Source of the DNA: Kaiparowitsia implicata GSE-PSE-MK54-09C
GTDB taxonomy: Bacteria > Cyanobacteriota > Cyanobacteriia > Elainellales > Elainellaceae
NCBI GenBank assembly: GCA_019359435.1
Contig: JAHHHI010000073.1
Location: 1-64,000 of the forward strand
Direction: 5' to 3'
DNA: 64,000 nt
Shown here: piece by piece, positions 53,373-62,280 of the stretch
How positions within the stretch are numbered: the stretch's first letter is position 1
How the letters are laid out: the number at the start of each line of letters is the position of its first letter
Notes under the pieces: generated by a model
Told to the model about the DNA's origin: nothing
The model's input: the letters and a program-made list of their open reading frames with translations, nothing else
Database searches by the model: none
Position numbers and translations under genes: made by a program

Positions 53373-55214
53373 CTAGGCGATAGACGCCATTTTCACATCA
53401 CTGTTTGCCAACAGATCCTGAAGCTCTTCAGAGTCCACTGTCTCCCGCTCTACCAACATTTTGGCTAGTGTATCCAAGATATGGCGGTTCTCTTGAAGCA
53501 CCAGCTTTGCTCGGCGATACGCTTGATCCACCAGGTTCCTCACCTCGTCATCAATAGCCGCTGCAGTTTCTTCAGAGAAATCGCGCTCCGACATGATGTC
53601 GCGTCCCAAAAACATGCCGCCTTGGCTGCGACCCAAGGCCACAGGCCCCAGCCGCTCACTCATGCCAAACCGAGTCACCATCTGGCGAGCGACTCGAGCC
53701 ACTTGCTGCAGGTCATTCGAGGCCCCTGTAGTCACCTCTTCTTCCCCAAAGATAATCTCTTCAGCAAGGCGTCCACCGAGGGCTACCGCCATCTGGTTTT
53801 GCAGATACGCGCGAGAATACAGGCCAGAATCCATCCGATCCTCACTGGGCGTAAACCAGGTAAGCCCCCCTGCACGACCACGAGGAATAATGCTGATCTT
53901 CTGCACAGGGTCATAGTCAGGCATTAAAGCGCCCACCAACGCGTGTCCCGCTTCGTGATACGCCACTAGTTCCTTACGCTTCTCGCTCATAACGCGATCT
54001 TTCTTCTCTGGCCCAGCCAGCACCCGGTCAATGGCGTCGTTTACTTCATCCATCGATACCTCAGTGAGGTTGCGACGTGCGGCCAGAATTGCGGCCTCGT
54101 TCAGCAGATTTGCCAGGTCAGCTCCCGTAAAGCCAGGTGTACGGCGGGCAATCTTCTGCAAGTCCACATCCTTCGCCACGGTTTTGCCCCGAGCATGCAC
54201 TTTCAGCACATCTAAGCGTCCCTGGTAGTCAGGGCGATCGACGACCACTTGGCGGTCAAAGCGACCCGGACGGAGCAGTGCTGCATCCAACACATCGGGT
54301 CTGTTCGTTGCAGCAATAAGGATAATACCCGTGTTGCCTTCAAACCCATCCATTTCGGTGAGCAACTGGTTCAGAGTTTGCTCTCGCTCATCATTGCCCC
54401 CACCCAGGCCAGCACCCCGCTGACGCCCAACCGCATCAATCTCGTCGATGAATACAATACAAGGCGCATTGGCTTTAGCTTGCTCAAACAGGTCACGAAC
54501 GCGGGACGCACCAACCCCAACGAACATTTCCACGAACTCAGAACCGGAGATAGAGAAGAACGGCACACCAGCTTCACCCGCGACCGCCCGAGCCAACAGA
54601 GTTTTACCTGTTCCAGGAGGCCCAACGAGCAGCACGCCTTTGGGAATCTTGGCACCCACCGCTGTGAAGCGATCGGCATTCTTTAGGAAGTCCACGACTT
54701 CGGTTAGCTCTAGCTTGGCCTGCTCGATCCCAGCTACGTCGCTAAAGGTAACCTGCGTTTGGGGCTCCATCTGCACTCGAGCTTTCGATTTGCCAAAGTT
54801 CATAGCTTGGCTGCCCGGCCCACTTTGGGCACGGCGCAGCACAAAGAAGAGAACCACAAGCAGCAAGAAGGGAATCAGCAGCGTGCTTAAGACCCGACCC
54901 AGCACGTTTTCTTCGGCTTGGGGTGCAACGGCGATGTCTACGTTGTTTGAGGTTAGGATATCAAGCAACTCGGGGTCGTTAGGCAGGTTCACGAAAGCGC
55001 GCTCACCGTCGTCAGACTGCACCTGCGCCCGAGTCCGATCAGAGCTAATCGTAATTTTTTCGACCCGGCCTTCGCGAACGGCGCTAATAAACTCGGGGTT
55101 ATATTGCCAGGTTGTAATGTTGGCAGGCGGGCGCTCGATCAGGGTTGTCGCCAAAAATACGACGACGATTACCAAGAGCGCGTATAGCCCTGCATTTCTC
55201 CAACGTTTATCCAC
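53373..55214 (-). CDS. ftsH: ATP-dependent zinc metalloprotease FtsH
   Basis: FtsH is a membrane AAA+ protease; in cyanobacteria it degrades damaged D1 and other membrane proteins. The GTG at 55214 gives (M)[21 protein letters not shown], the start of the FtsH1/FtsH3 group, preceded by AGGAGG. Two transmembrane helices flank a lumenal/periplasmic domain. Walker A is GPPGTGKT, Walker [10 protein letters not shown], the second region of homology [19 protein letters not shown], and the zinc site HEAGH. At 613 residues all regions are present. An ATG at 55250 in frame is the alternative start. Confidence 0.97.
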   Translation of the reverse strand: MDKRWRNAGLYALLVIVVVFLATTLIERPPANITTWQYNPEFISAVREGRVEKITISSDRTRAQVQSDDGERAFVNLPNDPELLDILTSNNVDIAVAPQAEENVLGRVLSTLLIPFLLLVVLFFVLRRAQSGPGSQAMNFGKSKARVQMEPQTQVTFSDVAGIEQAKLELTEVVDFLKNADRFTAVGAKIPKGVLLVGPPGTGKTLLARAVAGEAGVPFFSISGSEFVEMFVGVGASRVRDLFEQAKANAPCIVFIDEIDAVGRQRGAGLGGGNDEREQTLNQLLTEMDGFEGNTGIILIAATNRPDVLDAALLRPGRFDRQVVVDRPDYQGRLDVLKVHARGKTVAKDVDLQKIARRTPGFTGADLANLLNEAAILAARRNLTEVSMDEVNDAIDRVLAGPEKKDRVMSEKRKELVAYHEAGHALVGALMPDYDPVQKISIIPRGRAGGLTWFTPSEDRMDSGLYSRAYLQNQMAVALGGRLAEEIIFGEEEVTTGASNDLQQVARVARQMVTRFGMSERLGPVALGRSQGGMFLGRDIMSERDFSEETAAAIDDEVRNLVDQAYRRAKLVLQENRHILDTLAKMLVERETVDSEELQDLLANSDVKMASIA

Positions 55215-55697
55215 TGAGGATCTTCCTCCTAATCTATAAACAGAACCCAATCTTTTAAATAGGAATAGGCGCGCTTGATATACCTAGTGCTGTTGACATG
55301 CGACCAGTCTGAACTGATTTGCATAGACCTTGCCTGCATCGCTGTTTGAGTCTTCGGCTGTAGGCAACGTCACCAGGTATTGCTACTCGCTATACCAAAA
55401 TCAAAAGAGCAGCCGATATCAACTAATTGCTTAGTACTGAACTTAACGGTATGAGAGATGGTGAATACATCGAGTTCACACCTAATTCACACACCTAATT
55501 CAATAGAATTTGCCGATACGCCGCACGTAAACTATTTCATAATCTTAACGTAATTTTACATTCCTGCGGATGTGACAGGGTCGCCGTGACTAGGAGCAAT
55601 GCTTCCCAGTCAAGAACCTCAGCAGAATGCAGAGATGCCGCCTGTTAGAGACGCATTTCTGCATTATAGAGCTTGGGTGAGAACGGCAGCAGAGCGG
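55215..55697. other. Intergenic region between the surface operon and ftsH
   Basis: This holds the ftsH promoter and leader. The DNA at 55420-55570 is AT-rich, with ACCTAATTCACACACCTAATTCA at 55481-55504 as a direct repeat. No gene is recognised. The surface operon ends at 55698; no clear terminator for it was found. Confidence 0.35.
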
Positions 55698-58600
55698 CTA
55701 GGGAATGCGGGTGTTGAAGCGCACTAGGCCTGGTTGGCCGACGGGCACCTCGCCCAGATTCACAAAGACAGCACCGTTGTTATCATTGGTTCCACACGGG
55801 TCGGGTAATGGGGCGAGGGGCGTAAAGAATCGCCCCGGATCGTTATCCGCCGTATTGGTGAGCGCTGTGGGATTGGGGCTGCCAGGAGCACGGTATTGAA
55901 TGCCCTGCTGTGGGCCGAAGGTATTTGGTATAAAGTCTGTGCCGACTGGGATTTGGTCGCAGAACTGCACATTGCTGGCGGATGTGGTGCCGTCTGACGA
56001 GAAGTAGAGGGTGTACTCTACAATGTCGCCACTTTGCAGGCGGGTTTCTTCGGGAATTTGCAGTAGCCCGATGGGAGTAAGCCCAGCACTGTTGAGCGTG
56101 GCAGCATCTTCAGAATTGTTGGTGAACTGGCCAAAGTTGAGCCCCGGCAACGGCACACCGTTACGCACGACATTGGTAATGCGCTTCACTAGGCGGAAGC
56201 TGGTGTCTAAGTCAAACCGAATGGGCGTTGGCGTACTGTTGTTGCTGGGGTCGCCATCGCTATCTGGGTCAGAGGTGGGCACCGTTTGACCGGTTTGGTC
56301 GGTAGAAATATCGTTGACGGGTGTTCCGCTGGGGCTGAGTCCGGTGCCGATGGCGTTGTTTTGATAGACCAGACGCTGGGTTCCGGGGTTAACCTGCACA
56401 ATGAAACGAATAATGGCTCGTTGGCCTACAGCTAGCGTTTCAGTTCCTGAGAGCAGATTCCGATCGCCATTTCCATCAAAGTTGGGGTTGGCAGCGGTGA
56501 GGGGCCCGCTCTCGATGCGAGGGGAAAGGGCGATCGCCACTGACTCTGCCTGATCGAAGGTGCTAGTAGCACGACCAAACAGATCATCCTCGATCTGAAT
56601 GTTCTGAATTGGCACATCTCCTAGGTTTTCGACCAGGATATTGAAGGGAACGTTGAAGGTGCCGTCGCCATTGGGAGTCACAGTACCCCGCTGTTTGGCG
56701 ACACCCAGCACTGGCCCTTCGGGAAATACCACAGGGGTTGGATCATCCTCACCAGGGTCATTGGGGATGCCATTGCCGTTGGGGTCTGGGTTAATGCTGG
56801 GGTTTGACAGGTCGGATACGGGAACATTGGCCGGGCTGATGCCTGTGGCGATCGCCTGGTTGAGATAGGGCCCTAAGTTAGCGCCAGGGGTAACCTGCAC
56901 CACCACCCGAATTGTGGAGGTTGCGCTGATGGGTAAACTCTGCCCCGGGGCTAGTAAATCTAGGTCGGCGACACCATCGTAAGCAGGGTTAGCCGCGAGT
57001 CCGCCGCTGACCACTTGGCTTTGAAGCACCTCAAACTGAACAGCCTCGTCAAAGGTGTCACTAAAGTCGTCGGTGACTTGCACGTCGTTCAGCAAAATGC
57101 CGCCCAGGTTTGTCACCACAATGTCGTACACCACATCGTAGGTGCCGTCGTTGTTGTTGGTGATTTGCGTGGCTTGCTTGGCGGTACCGATGACGGGCGT
57201 TTCCGCAAACTGCACGGGGGTGGGCACATCCTCATCAGGGATGCCGTCGCCGTTGGGATCGGGATCGTCACCGTTGGTAGACAGATCGTCAGTGGGCACG
57301 CCGGAGGGGGTTTCGGCTTCGCCTAGCACCGAGTTCAAGTAGGGGCCAAGGTTAGCGCCAGGGGTGACGCGGATGGCAAAGGCAATGGTTTCACTCTGGC
57401 CCAGTCCCAATGTGCTGCCTGGGTTCAGAAGGTTGGGGTTGGTATCGCCATTGAAGGCGGGATTAGCAACCAGCGACCCAGTCGTGCTTGGGGAGGTGAG
57501 GATGGTGTATCCCACAGCTCCGCCAAACTGAGTGGCTAGATCGTCTAACAACTGAATATTTTGCAGGGGAATGTTGCCATAGTTCTGCGCTCGTAGTTCG
57601 TACTGCACGTCGTAGGTGCCGTCGCCATTGTTGACGACATTAACGACGCGCTTGGCAACGCCCAAACTCGGTACTTCGGGTAGGCTCACCACCGTTGGCG
57701 TGTTTTCGCCCGGTTCGTTAGGGTTGCCGTTGCCGTTGGGGTCTACCTCGGTGCCATCGTTGGAAATATCGGTCGTGGGCTGGTTGGTAGGGCTGGTGGC
57801 GTTGGCGATCGCCGAATTTTCAAACGGGCCTAAATTACCATTCGGCACCACCCGGACATTAAACTGCACAGTGGCCGTGCCGTTGACCGCCAGAGTTTGT
57901 CCCGCTGTCAGCAGGTTAGTGCCTGCGCCCGAGCCCGTAAAGTTGGGATTGGCCGCAATTCCGTTACTCGCCACCGAGCCAGGGATGATGGTGAAGCTCG
58001 CCGGTGCCAGGAATGTACTGGTCAGATCTTCCTCAATCTGAACATTGACGAGGGGCGTGTTGCCCAAGTTAAAGAGCTGCATCGAGTAGGGAATTGTGAA
58101 ACTACCGTCCCCGTTATTAATGGGCGTGCTCGCCTGCTTGGTTAAGCCCACAACTGGATTAGAGGGCACTAACTGAGCCACATCTGTCGCACTCTCCGTC
58201 TCGTTGGTGCCGCCGCTATTGTCATTATCAATCGGGTCTGTGACATCAGCAGGGCGGCGAATGGTGGCCGTATTGATCAAGTCACCTGTGGCATTAGGGG
58301 CGATATCAGCCGTGATGGTATAGGTGGCGGTGCCATTCGTTAGCAGGTTAACGGCTGGGTCTACGATGGCATTGCCGCTACCGCTGTCGGTGCAACTCGA
58401 CCCCAGAGACGCCACACAAGTCCAGGTGACATTCGAAAGACTCGGAGGCAATGTATCGGTAAATTCAGCGCCTAGCGCATCGCTGGGGCCATTGTTTTGC
58501 ACTACGACCGTGTAGGTGATGGAGCTACCCGGAACGGGATTGGGTACGTCGCGGGTTTTGCTAATGATTAAATCGGCTTCGCGTACCAGAATACCGCCAG

Positions 58601-60137
58601 GTAATGCCACTGGCGGCGCAGGAAACAGCACCCAAGTGTCAATACCGCGATTATCGCCAAAATTACTAGTAAATGCGTGCCCGCCGCCAGCGCTACTGAC
58701 CCCCTGCGGCGGCAAGGCTTGAATCGGGTTAGGCGCTCCTGCCCCAGTCAAATCACTGTCATCATAGAAGATGGTGAAGGGGTCAACGGACAGTGCGCCG
58801 GGCGGTTGATTCAGCCGTTCAATGACAATGCCACTGGCGTTGTTTTCGGCATCGAGGAAGGGAAAGTGCGCCTCCCCGGCCGTCAATTCAATCTGGGTAT
58901 CGTAGGGTGCGGCTCCTGCGGGAGCCGGGTTGCCATTGCCATCATTGCCATCCCAAAAAATGGTGTTGGCTCCGGGTGTGACGGGGCTTAGCAAAATCCG
59001 GTCGTTGGCGTTGCCAAAGATGCCATCCCCATTTAGGTCGATCACAATGGTGGCTGTGCCCGACGCAGTGGCGTTAAAGCTGAAGGTTCCTCCTAGCGGG
59101 TTGTTGCCAGATGCGCCGGGGGTGCCCTCAATCCCAATAAATTCAAAGTTGGTGGCCGTTGGCGGCGGCGTGGGGGGATTATTGAGCCAGGTAATGCCGC
59201 TAGGCGATGAGGCAACAGACGGGAGGTCTGCAGCAGGCGGGTTCAAGAACAGTTTGTGCGTAATATCGTTGGTGGCTTCGTTGTCGGGAAGTGCTGGGCT
59301 ATGCACTGGAATGGGCTGCCCGATGGGTGCGGGGATAGAGCGAAATAGGGAGGTGCCGTCGGCATCTAAAAAACCCTCGCGATTAGCAAAGAAAATAAAG
59401 CCGAAGGGGTCAAGCCCGTTGCCCTCAACGCGGTAACGGTAGCCGTCGCGCGTGAGGACTGTAACTTCACCGTTAAATAAGCTGCCTTGTCCGCCCATGT
59501 TGAGCGCTAAGTAATTGGCAAAGACGCGCCCCAGCACGGGCGTGCCGCCTGCTCCCAGCGCACCGCCCTGGCTGACGGTCACATCCCAGGCGACCACCCA
59601 GCCCTGATCGTTGGCTTGAGCCCAATCCCCACCTGCTGCAATAGGCGGTGGATCTTGGTTGCTGTTGGGGTTGGGGCTTTGAAAGTCAATCTCCCAGATG
59701 CCGCCTTGCCCCGCTTCGACCTCAATGCTACAGGGGGTATAGCCGATGCCCGGCCCAGCCAGTTCGGCTGCTCGGTCGGGAATGTTGCCTACGCCGGGGC
59801 CGCAGGTGCCGCTTGAGCCATCGGGGCGGCGAAACGCGATGTCGGTGATGCCGGTCACGCCTGTGGCGCTTGAACCCAAGTTGATTGTTTCTCCAGGCTG
59901 AGCGAAGACCTGAATGACCGTGCGACGCAAAATACCAGAGGTCTGGTCGTTGCGGAACTCGAGGTAGGGTCGGCTACCTGGGTTGTCGGTGAGGTCACGG
60001 CTGCCTTCGGCACGGGCGGCAGGCGCAAGTCCCCCCATCCCCATGCCCAAGACCAGCAGGATGCCGATGAGACGGCGATCGCCCCTAGTGCGAGCAACAC
60101 CCCAGCGAATTAAAGCTTTTGTCAGCCAGTTGATCAT
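55698..60137 (-). CDS. DUF11-repeat giant secreted protein
   Basis: A 1479-residue exported protein, third gene of a surface operon. The signal peptide covers about residues 1-43 (LIGILLVLGMGMGGLAPAARA). Residues ~45-540 are a Gly/Asn-rich beta domain ending GIDTWVLFPAP. A canonical DUF11 unit follows at ~545-660 (ADLIISKTRDVPNPVPGSSI). Four related units of ~155 residues each start like PSLGVAKRVVNVVNNGDGTY and end with NGDPNGNG-type Asp/Asn linkers resembling calcium loops. A last DUF11-like unit ends in RFNTRIP. No sortase motif or membrane anchor is seen at the C-terminus. It is probably a cell-surface fibre or matrix protein, inferred from domains and context. Confidence 0.85.
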   Translation of the reverse strand: MINWLTKALIRWGVARTRGDRRLIGILLVLGMGMGGLAPAARAEGSRDLTDNPGSRPYLEFRNDQTSGILRRTVIQVFAQPGETINLGSSATGVTGITDIAFRRPDGSSGTCGPGVGNIPDRAAELAGPGIGYTPCSIEVEAGQGGIWEIDFQSPNPNSNQDPPPIAAGGDWAQANDQGWVVAWDVTVSQGGALGAGGTPVLGRVFANYLALNMGGQGSLFNGEVTVLTRDGYRYRVEGNGLDPFGFIFFANREGFLDADGTSLFRSIPAPIGQPIPVHSPALPDNEATNDITHKLFLNPPAADLPSVASSPSGITWLNNPPTPPPTATNFEFIGIEGTPGASGNNPLGGTFSFNATASGTATIVIDLNGDGIFGNANDRILLSPVTPGANTIFWDGNDGNGNPAPAGAAPYDTQIELTAGEAHFPFLDAENNASGIVIERLNQPPGALSVDPFTIFYDDSDLTGAGAPNPIQALPPQGVSSAGGGHAFTSNFGDNRGIDTWVLFPAPPVALPGGILVREADLIISKTRDVPNPVPGSSITYTVVVQNNGPSDALGAEFTDTLPPSLSNVTWTCVASLGSSCTDSGSGNAIVDPAVNLLTNGTATYTITADIAPNATGDLINTATIRRPADVTDPIDNDNSGGTNETESATDVAQLVPSNPVVGLTKQASTPINNGDGSFTIPYSMQLFNLGNTPLVNVQIEEDLTSTFLAPASFTIIPGSVASNGIAANPNFTGSGAGTNLLTAGQTLAVNGTATVQFNVRVVPNGNLGPFENSAIANATSPTNQPTTDISNDGTEVDPNGNGNPNEPGENTPTVVSLPEVPSLGVAKRVVNVVNNGDGTYDVQYELRAQNYGNIPLQNIQLLDDLATQFGGAVGYTILTSPSTTGSLVANPAFNGDTNPNLLNPGSTLGLGQSETIAFAIRVTPGANLGPYLNSVLGEAETPSGVPTDDLSTNGDDPDPNGDGIPDEDVPTPVQFAETPVIGTAKQATQITNNNDGTYDVVYDIVVTNLGGILLNDVQVTDDFSDTFDEAVQFEVLQSQVVSGGLAANPAYDGVADLDLLAPGQSLPISATSTIRVVVQVTPGANLGPYLNQAIATGISPANVPVSDLSNPSINPDPNGNGIPNDPGEDDPTPVVFPEGPVLGVAKQRGTVTPNGDGTFNVPFNILVENLGDVPIQNIQIEDDLFGRATSTFDQAESVAIALSPRIESGPLTAANPNFDGNGDRNLLSGTETLAVGQRAIIRFIVQVNPGTQRLVYQNNAIGTGLSPSGTPVNDISTDQTGQTVPTSDPDSDGDPSNNSTPTPIRFDLDTSFRLVKRITNVVRNGVPLPGLNFGQFTNNSEDAATLNSAGLTPIGLLQIPEETRLQSGDIVEYTLYFSSDGTTSASNVQFCDQIPVGTDFIPNTFGPQQGIQYRAPGSPNPTALTNTADNDPGRFFTPLAPLPDPCGTNDNNGAVFVNLGEVPVGQPGLVRFNTRIP

Positions 60138-60170
60138 GGTCGTCGGTCAGTCCTAAGGGCTAGCAGAGGA

Positions 60171-62279
60171 TTAGGGTTCGATCTGTAAGTCGTCTTCTTG
60201 GATGATTAGCTCAAAACCGCGGGCATCGCTGAAAATCAGCTCAACCCGGCGATCGCGCGCATAGTCAAGGCGGGTGGTGCCGTCTGATAGCCGCTGCTCG
60301 AACCCAAAGGCGCGAATCGCCATCCGTTCGGGTGCGATGCCCTGCTCCAAGAGATAGTTGCGCACCGCTAGCGCTCGCCGGTTCGACAGCGCTAGGTTGT
60401 AGGCTGCGCTGGCGCGGGGGTCGGCATGCCCCTGGAGTTCCACCGTGATGGAGGGGTTGTCGCGCAGCACAACGGCCACTCGATCTAGCACTTGGCGGCT
60501 GGCAGGACTCAGGGTGTCGCGATCGAGAGCAAAGTGAACGTTGGTGGGCACTTGTAGCTGCAAGGGCTCAGGAGTTGGCTCTGGCTCTGGTACCGGCTCT
60601 GGCTCGGGAACAGGGGCAGTGGTGCAGCGGGGGATTTCGCCAATGGGCGGCACGGGGGACTGGGTATCTTGGGTGAGAATCACGGCGGGTTCGGAGGTGC
60701 CATAGCGCGAATCGGTGGCGATCGCCCCGACCCCCTGCCCGGGCGGCAGCTCAACCGTCGCGGCAAATTCACCACTGCCATTGACGGCAACGCTGCCGAG
60801 GGGTTCTGCCAATGCCCCATAGGGGTTGTCCACTTCTACCACGCGGTACAGTTCTACTTCAGAGCCAGGATCCGCCATCCCCACCACGGTGAAGCCTGAT
60901 CCAGCAGGCGTCAGGCTAATTAACTCAGGCGCGTTGATGTTGCCGTTGCCGCTATCGTTGCGCTGCTGGCGCGATCGCCGGGGTGGATTCGGCCCATCCC
61001 CCACCTGATAATCCTGCGGAGTGACGTTGTGCTGCGTCACCAAGTCAATGCTCAACCCATCGAGCGCCTCAAACTGGTTCTGGGTAATCACGTTGCGATG
61101 GCTGGTGGGATAGGCTGCTACCACCACCCCCGGCCCTGGCTGCTGGCGAATCGTGTTGCCCGTGACCTCGTGATCGCTGCCCATGAGATAAATAGCAGCG
61201 CGCTGAAAGCGGCGACTGTTGTAGCTAAACTGGTTGTCGCGGATGGCAACCGAGCCATCTGGCTTAAATAAATAGACGCCGCTGCCGTCGCTCCCGCAGA
61301 TTAGGTTGCCGATAATCAGGGTCTCATTCACCTGGCCTTCGAGCCGAATAGCGTCGGGCATCCCGGCGACCCCATTGCCCACTAAAATGTTGCTCTCGAC
61401 CCGCATGCCCTCGGCGCGCGCCCCGGTGATAATGGCGCTGCCATCGTGCTGTTCTATCCGGTTGTTGCGAATGACGGGATTCACCGCATTGAACACCACC
61501 ACTCCAAAGGCAGAGCGTGGGGTTGGCGGCAGAACGGATTCACCCGGTTCGCTGGGCGGCAAGCCCAACCAGTTTTGCTCAATCACCACATCGGCAGGCG
61601 GAATATCGCTCTCGCTAAAGGAGGCACGGCGCGATGGAACGGGGCGCGGCACCGCAGGCGGCGGCGCGGCATGGGCAATCAAAATATCGGCGGGTGGGGT
61701 AGAAGCGGTCGCTCCGTGTTGCGACGTAAAGCCGTAGAGGCTGAGCCCCCGCACCGTGACGCCATCAGCGGTAATGGTGAGTCCGCGCAGAAGAATTTGC
61801 CCTGGGGCAGGGGTGAGGCTGACCACGGGAATGGGCACCGCGATTTCGGCAGTGGCGCTGCGATCGCCATCGTAGCCGGGTTGCGTCGTGCCATCGAGCA
61901 CCAGCCCTGGCGCGGCCAAGTCTGGCAGCACCGTCTGCAACAAAATGGTCGTGTCGCCCGGTGCCAAGTTAAATTCGATGCGGGAAGACCCAGCATCGCT
62001 GGGCAAAACTTGGGCCTGTTCGGCACTGCTCAGCGACTCCAGCGTGAGGGTGCCATTGGCCAGTTCAATGGCTTCGCGCAGGGTCAGCCCAGCGTCGGGT
62101 TCAATCGTATCGGCCGCACTGTTGACGATGAGCCGCAATGCGGGAGGCGCCGAGTCGAGTGCATCAGGCGTCCCGTCTTGGGCGATCGCCCCTGGCACCA
62201 GCAGCGCCCCTGCCGTGAGCAGCAGCCCTGTGGCGGCGGTCGTGATGGATGAAATGATTCGAATCTGGGTGTGTGTCAT
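60171..62279 (-). CDS. Beta-helix protein with C-terminal OmpA (peptidoglycan-binding) domain
   Basis: A 702-residue protein. The ATG at 62279 is one base after the stop codon of the upstream gene, with AGGGGAA before it; earlier in-frame ATGs overlap that gene. A signal peptide covers ~1-33. Residues ~40-420 form a right-handed beta-helix with recurring PDIRLEGQVNETLIIGNLI-type turns. One Ig-like domain covers ~435-530, then a PEPEP linker. The OmpA-like domain at ~580-690 has VHFALDRDTLSPASRQVLDRV, VELQGHADPRASAAYNLALS and NRRALAVRNYLLEQGI, including the peptidoglycan-binding Asp and Arg (YARDRRVEL). It probably fixes the complex to the cell wall. Confidence 0.85.
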   Translation of the reverse strand: MTHTQIRIISSITTAATGLLLTAGALLVPGAIAQDGTPDALDSAPPALRLIVNSAADTIEPDAGLTLREAIELANGTLTLESLSSAEQAQVLPSDAGSSRIEFNLAPGDTTILLQTVLPDLAAPGLVLDGTTQPGYDGDRSATAEIAVPIPVVSLTPAPGQILLRGLTITADGVTVRGLSLYGFTSQHGATASTPPADILIAHAAPPPAVPRPVPSRRASFSESDIPPADVVIEQNWLGLPPSEPGESVLPPTPRSAFGVVVFNAVNPVIRNNRIEQHDGSAIITGARAEGMRVESNILVGNGVAGMPDAIRLEGQVNETLIIGNLICGSDGSGVYLFKPDGSVAIRDNQFSYNSRRFQRAAIYLMGSDHEVTGNTIRQQPGPGVVVAAYPTSHRNVITQNQFEALDGLSIDLVTQHNVTPQDYQVGDGPNPPRRSRQQRNDSGNGNINAPELISLTPAGSGFTVVGMADPGSEVELYRVVEVDNPYGALAEPLGSVAVNGSGEFAATVELPPGQGVGAIATDSRYGTSEPAVILTQDTQSPVPPIGEIPRCTTAPVPEPEPVPEPEPTPEPLQLQVPTNVHFALDRDTLSPASRQVLDRVAVVLRDNPSITVELQGHADPRASAAYNLALSNRRALAVRNYLLEQGIAPERMAIRAFGFEQRLSDGTTRLDYARDRRVELIFSDARGFELIIQEDDLQIEP

Positions 62280-62280
62280 C

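Noticed and set aside
53481-55239. Several plus-strand frames of 60-263 codons across ftsH
   Set aside because: Antisense shadows of the well-conserved ftsH gene.
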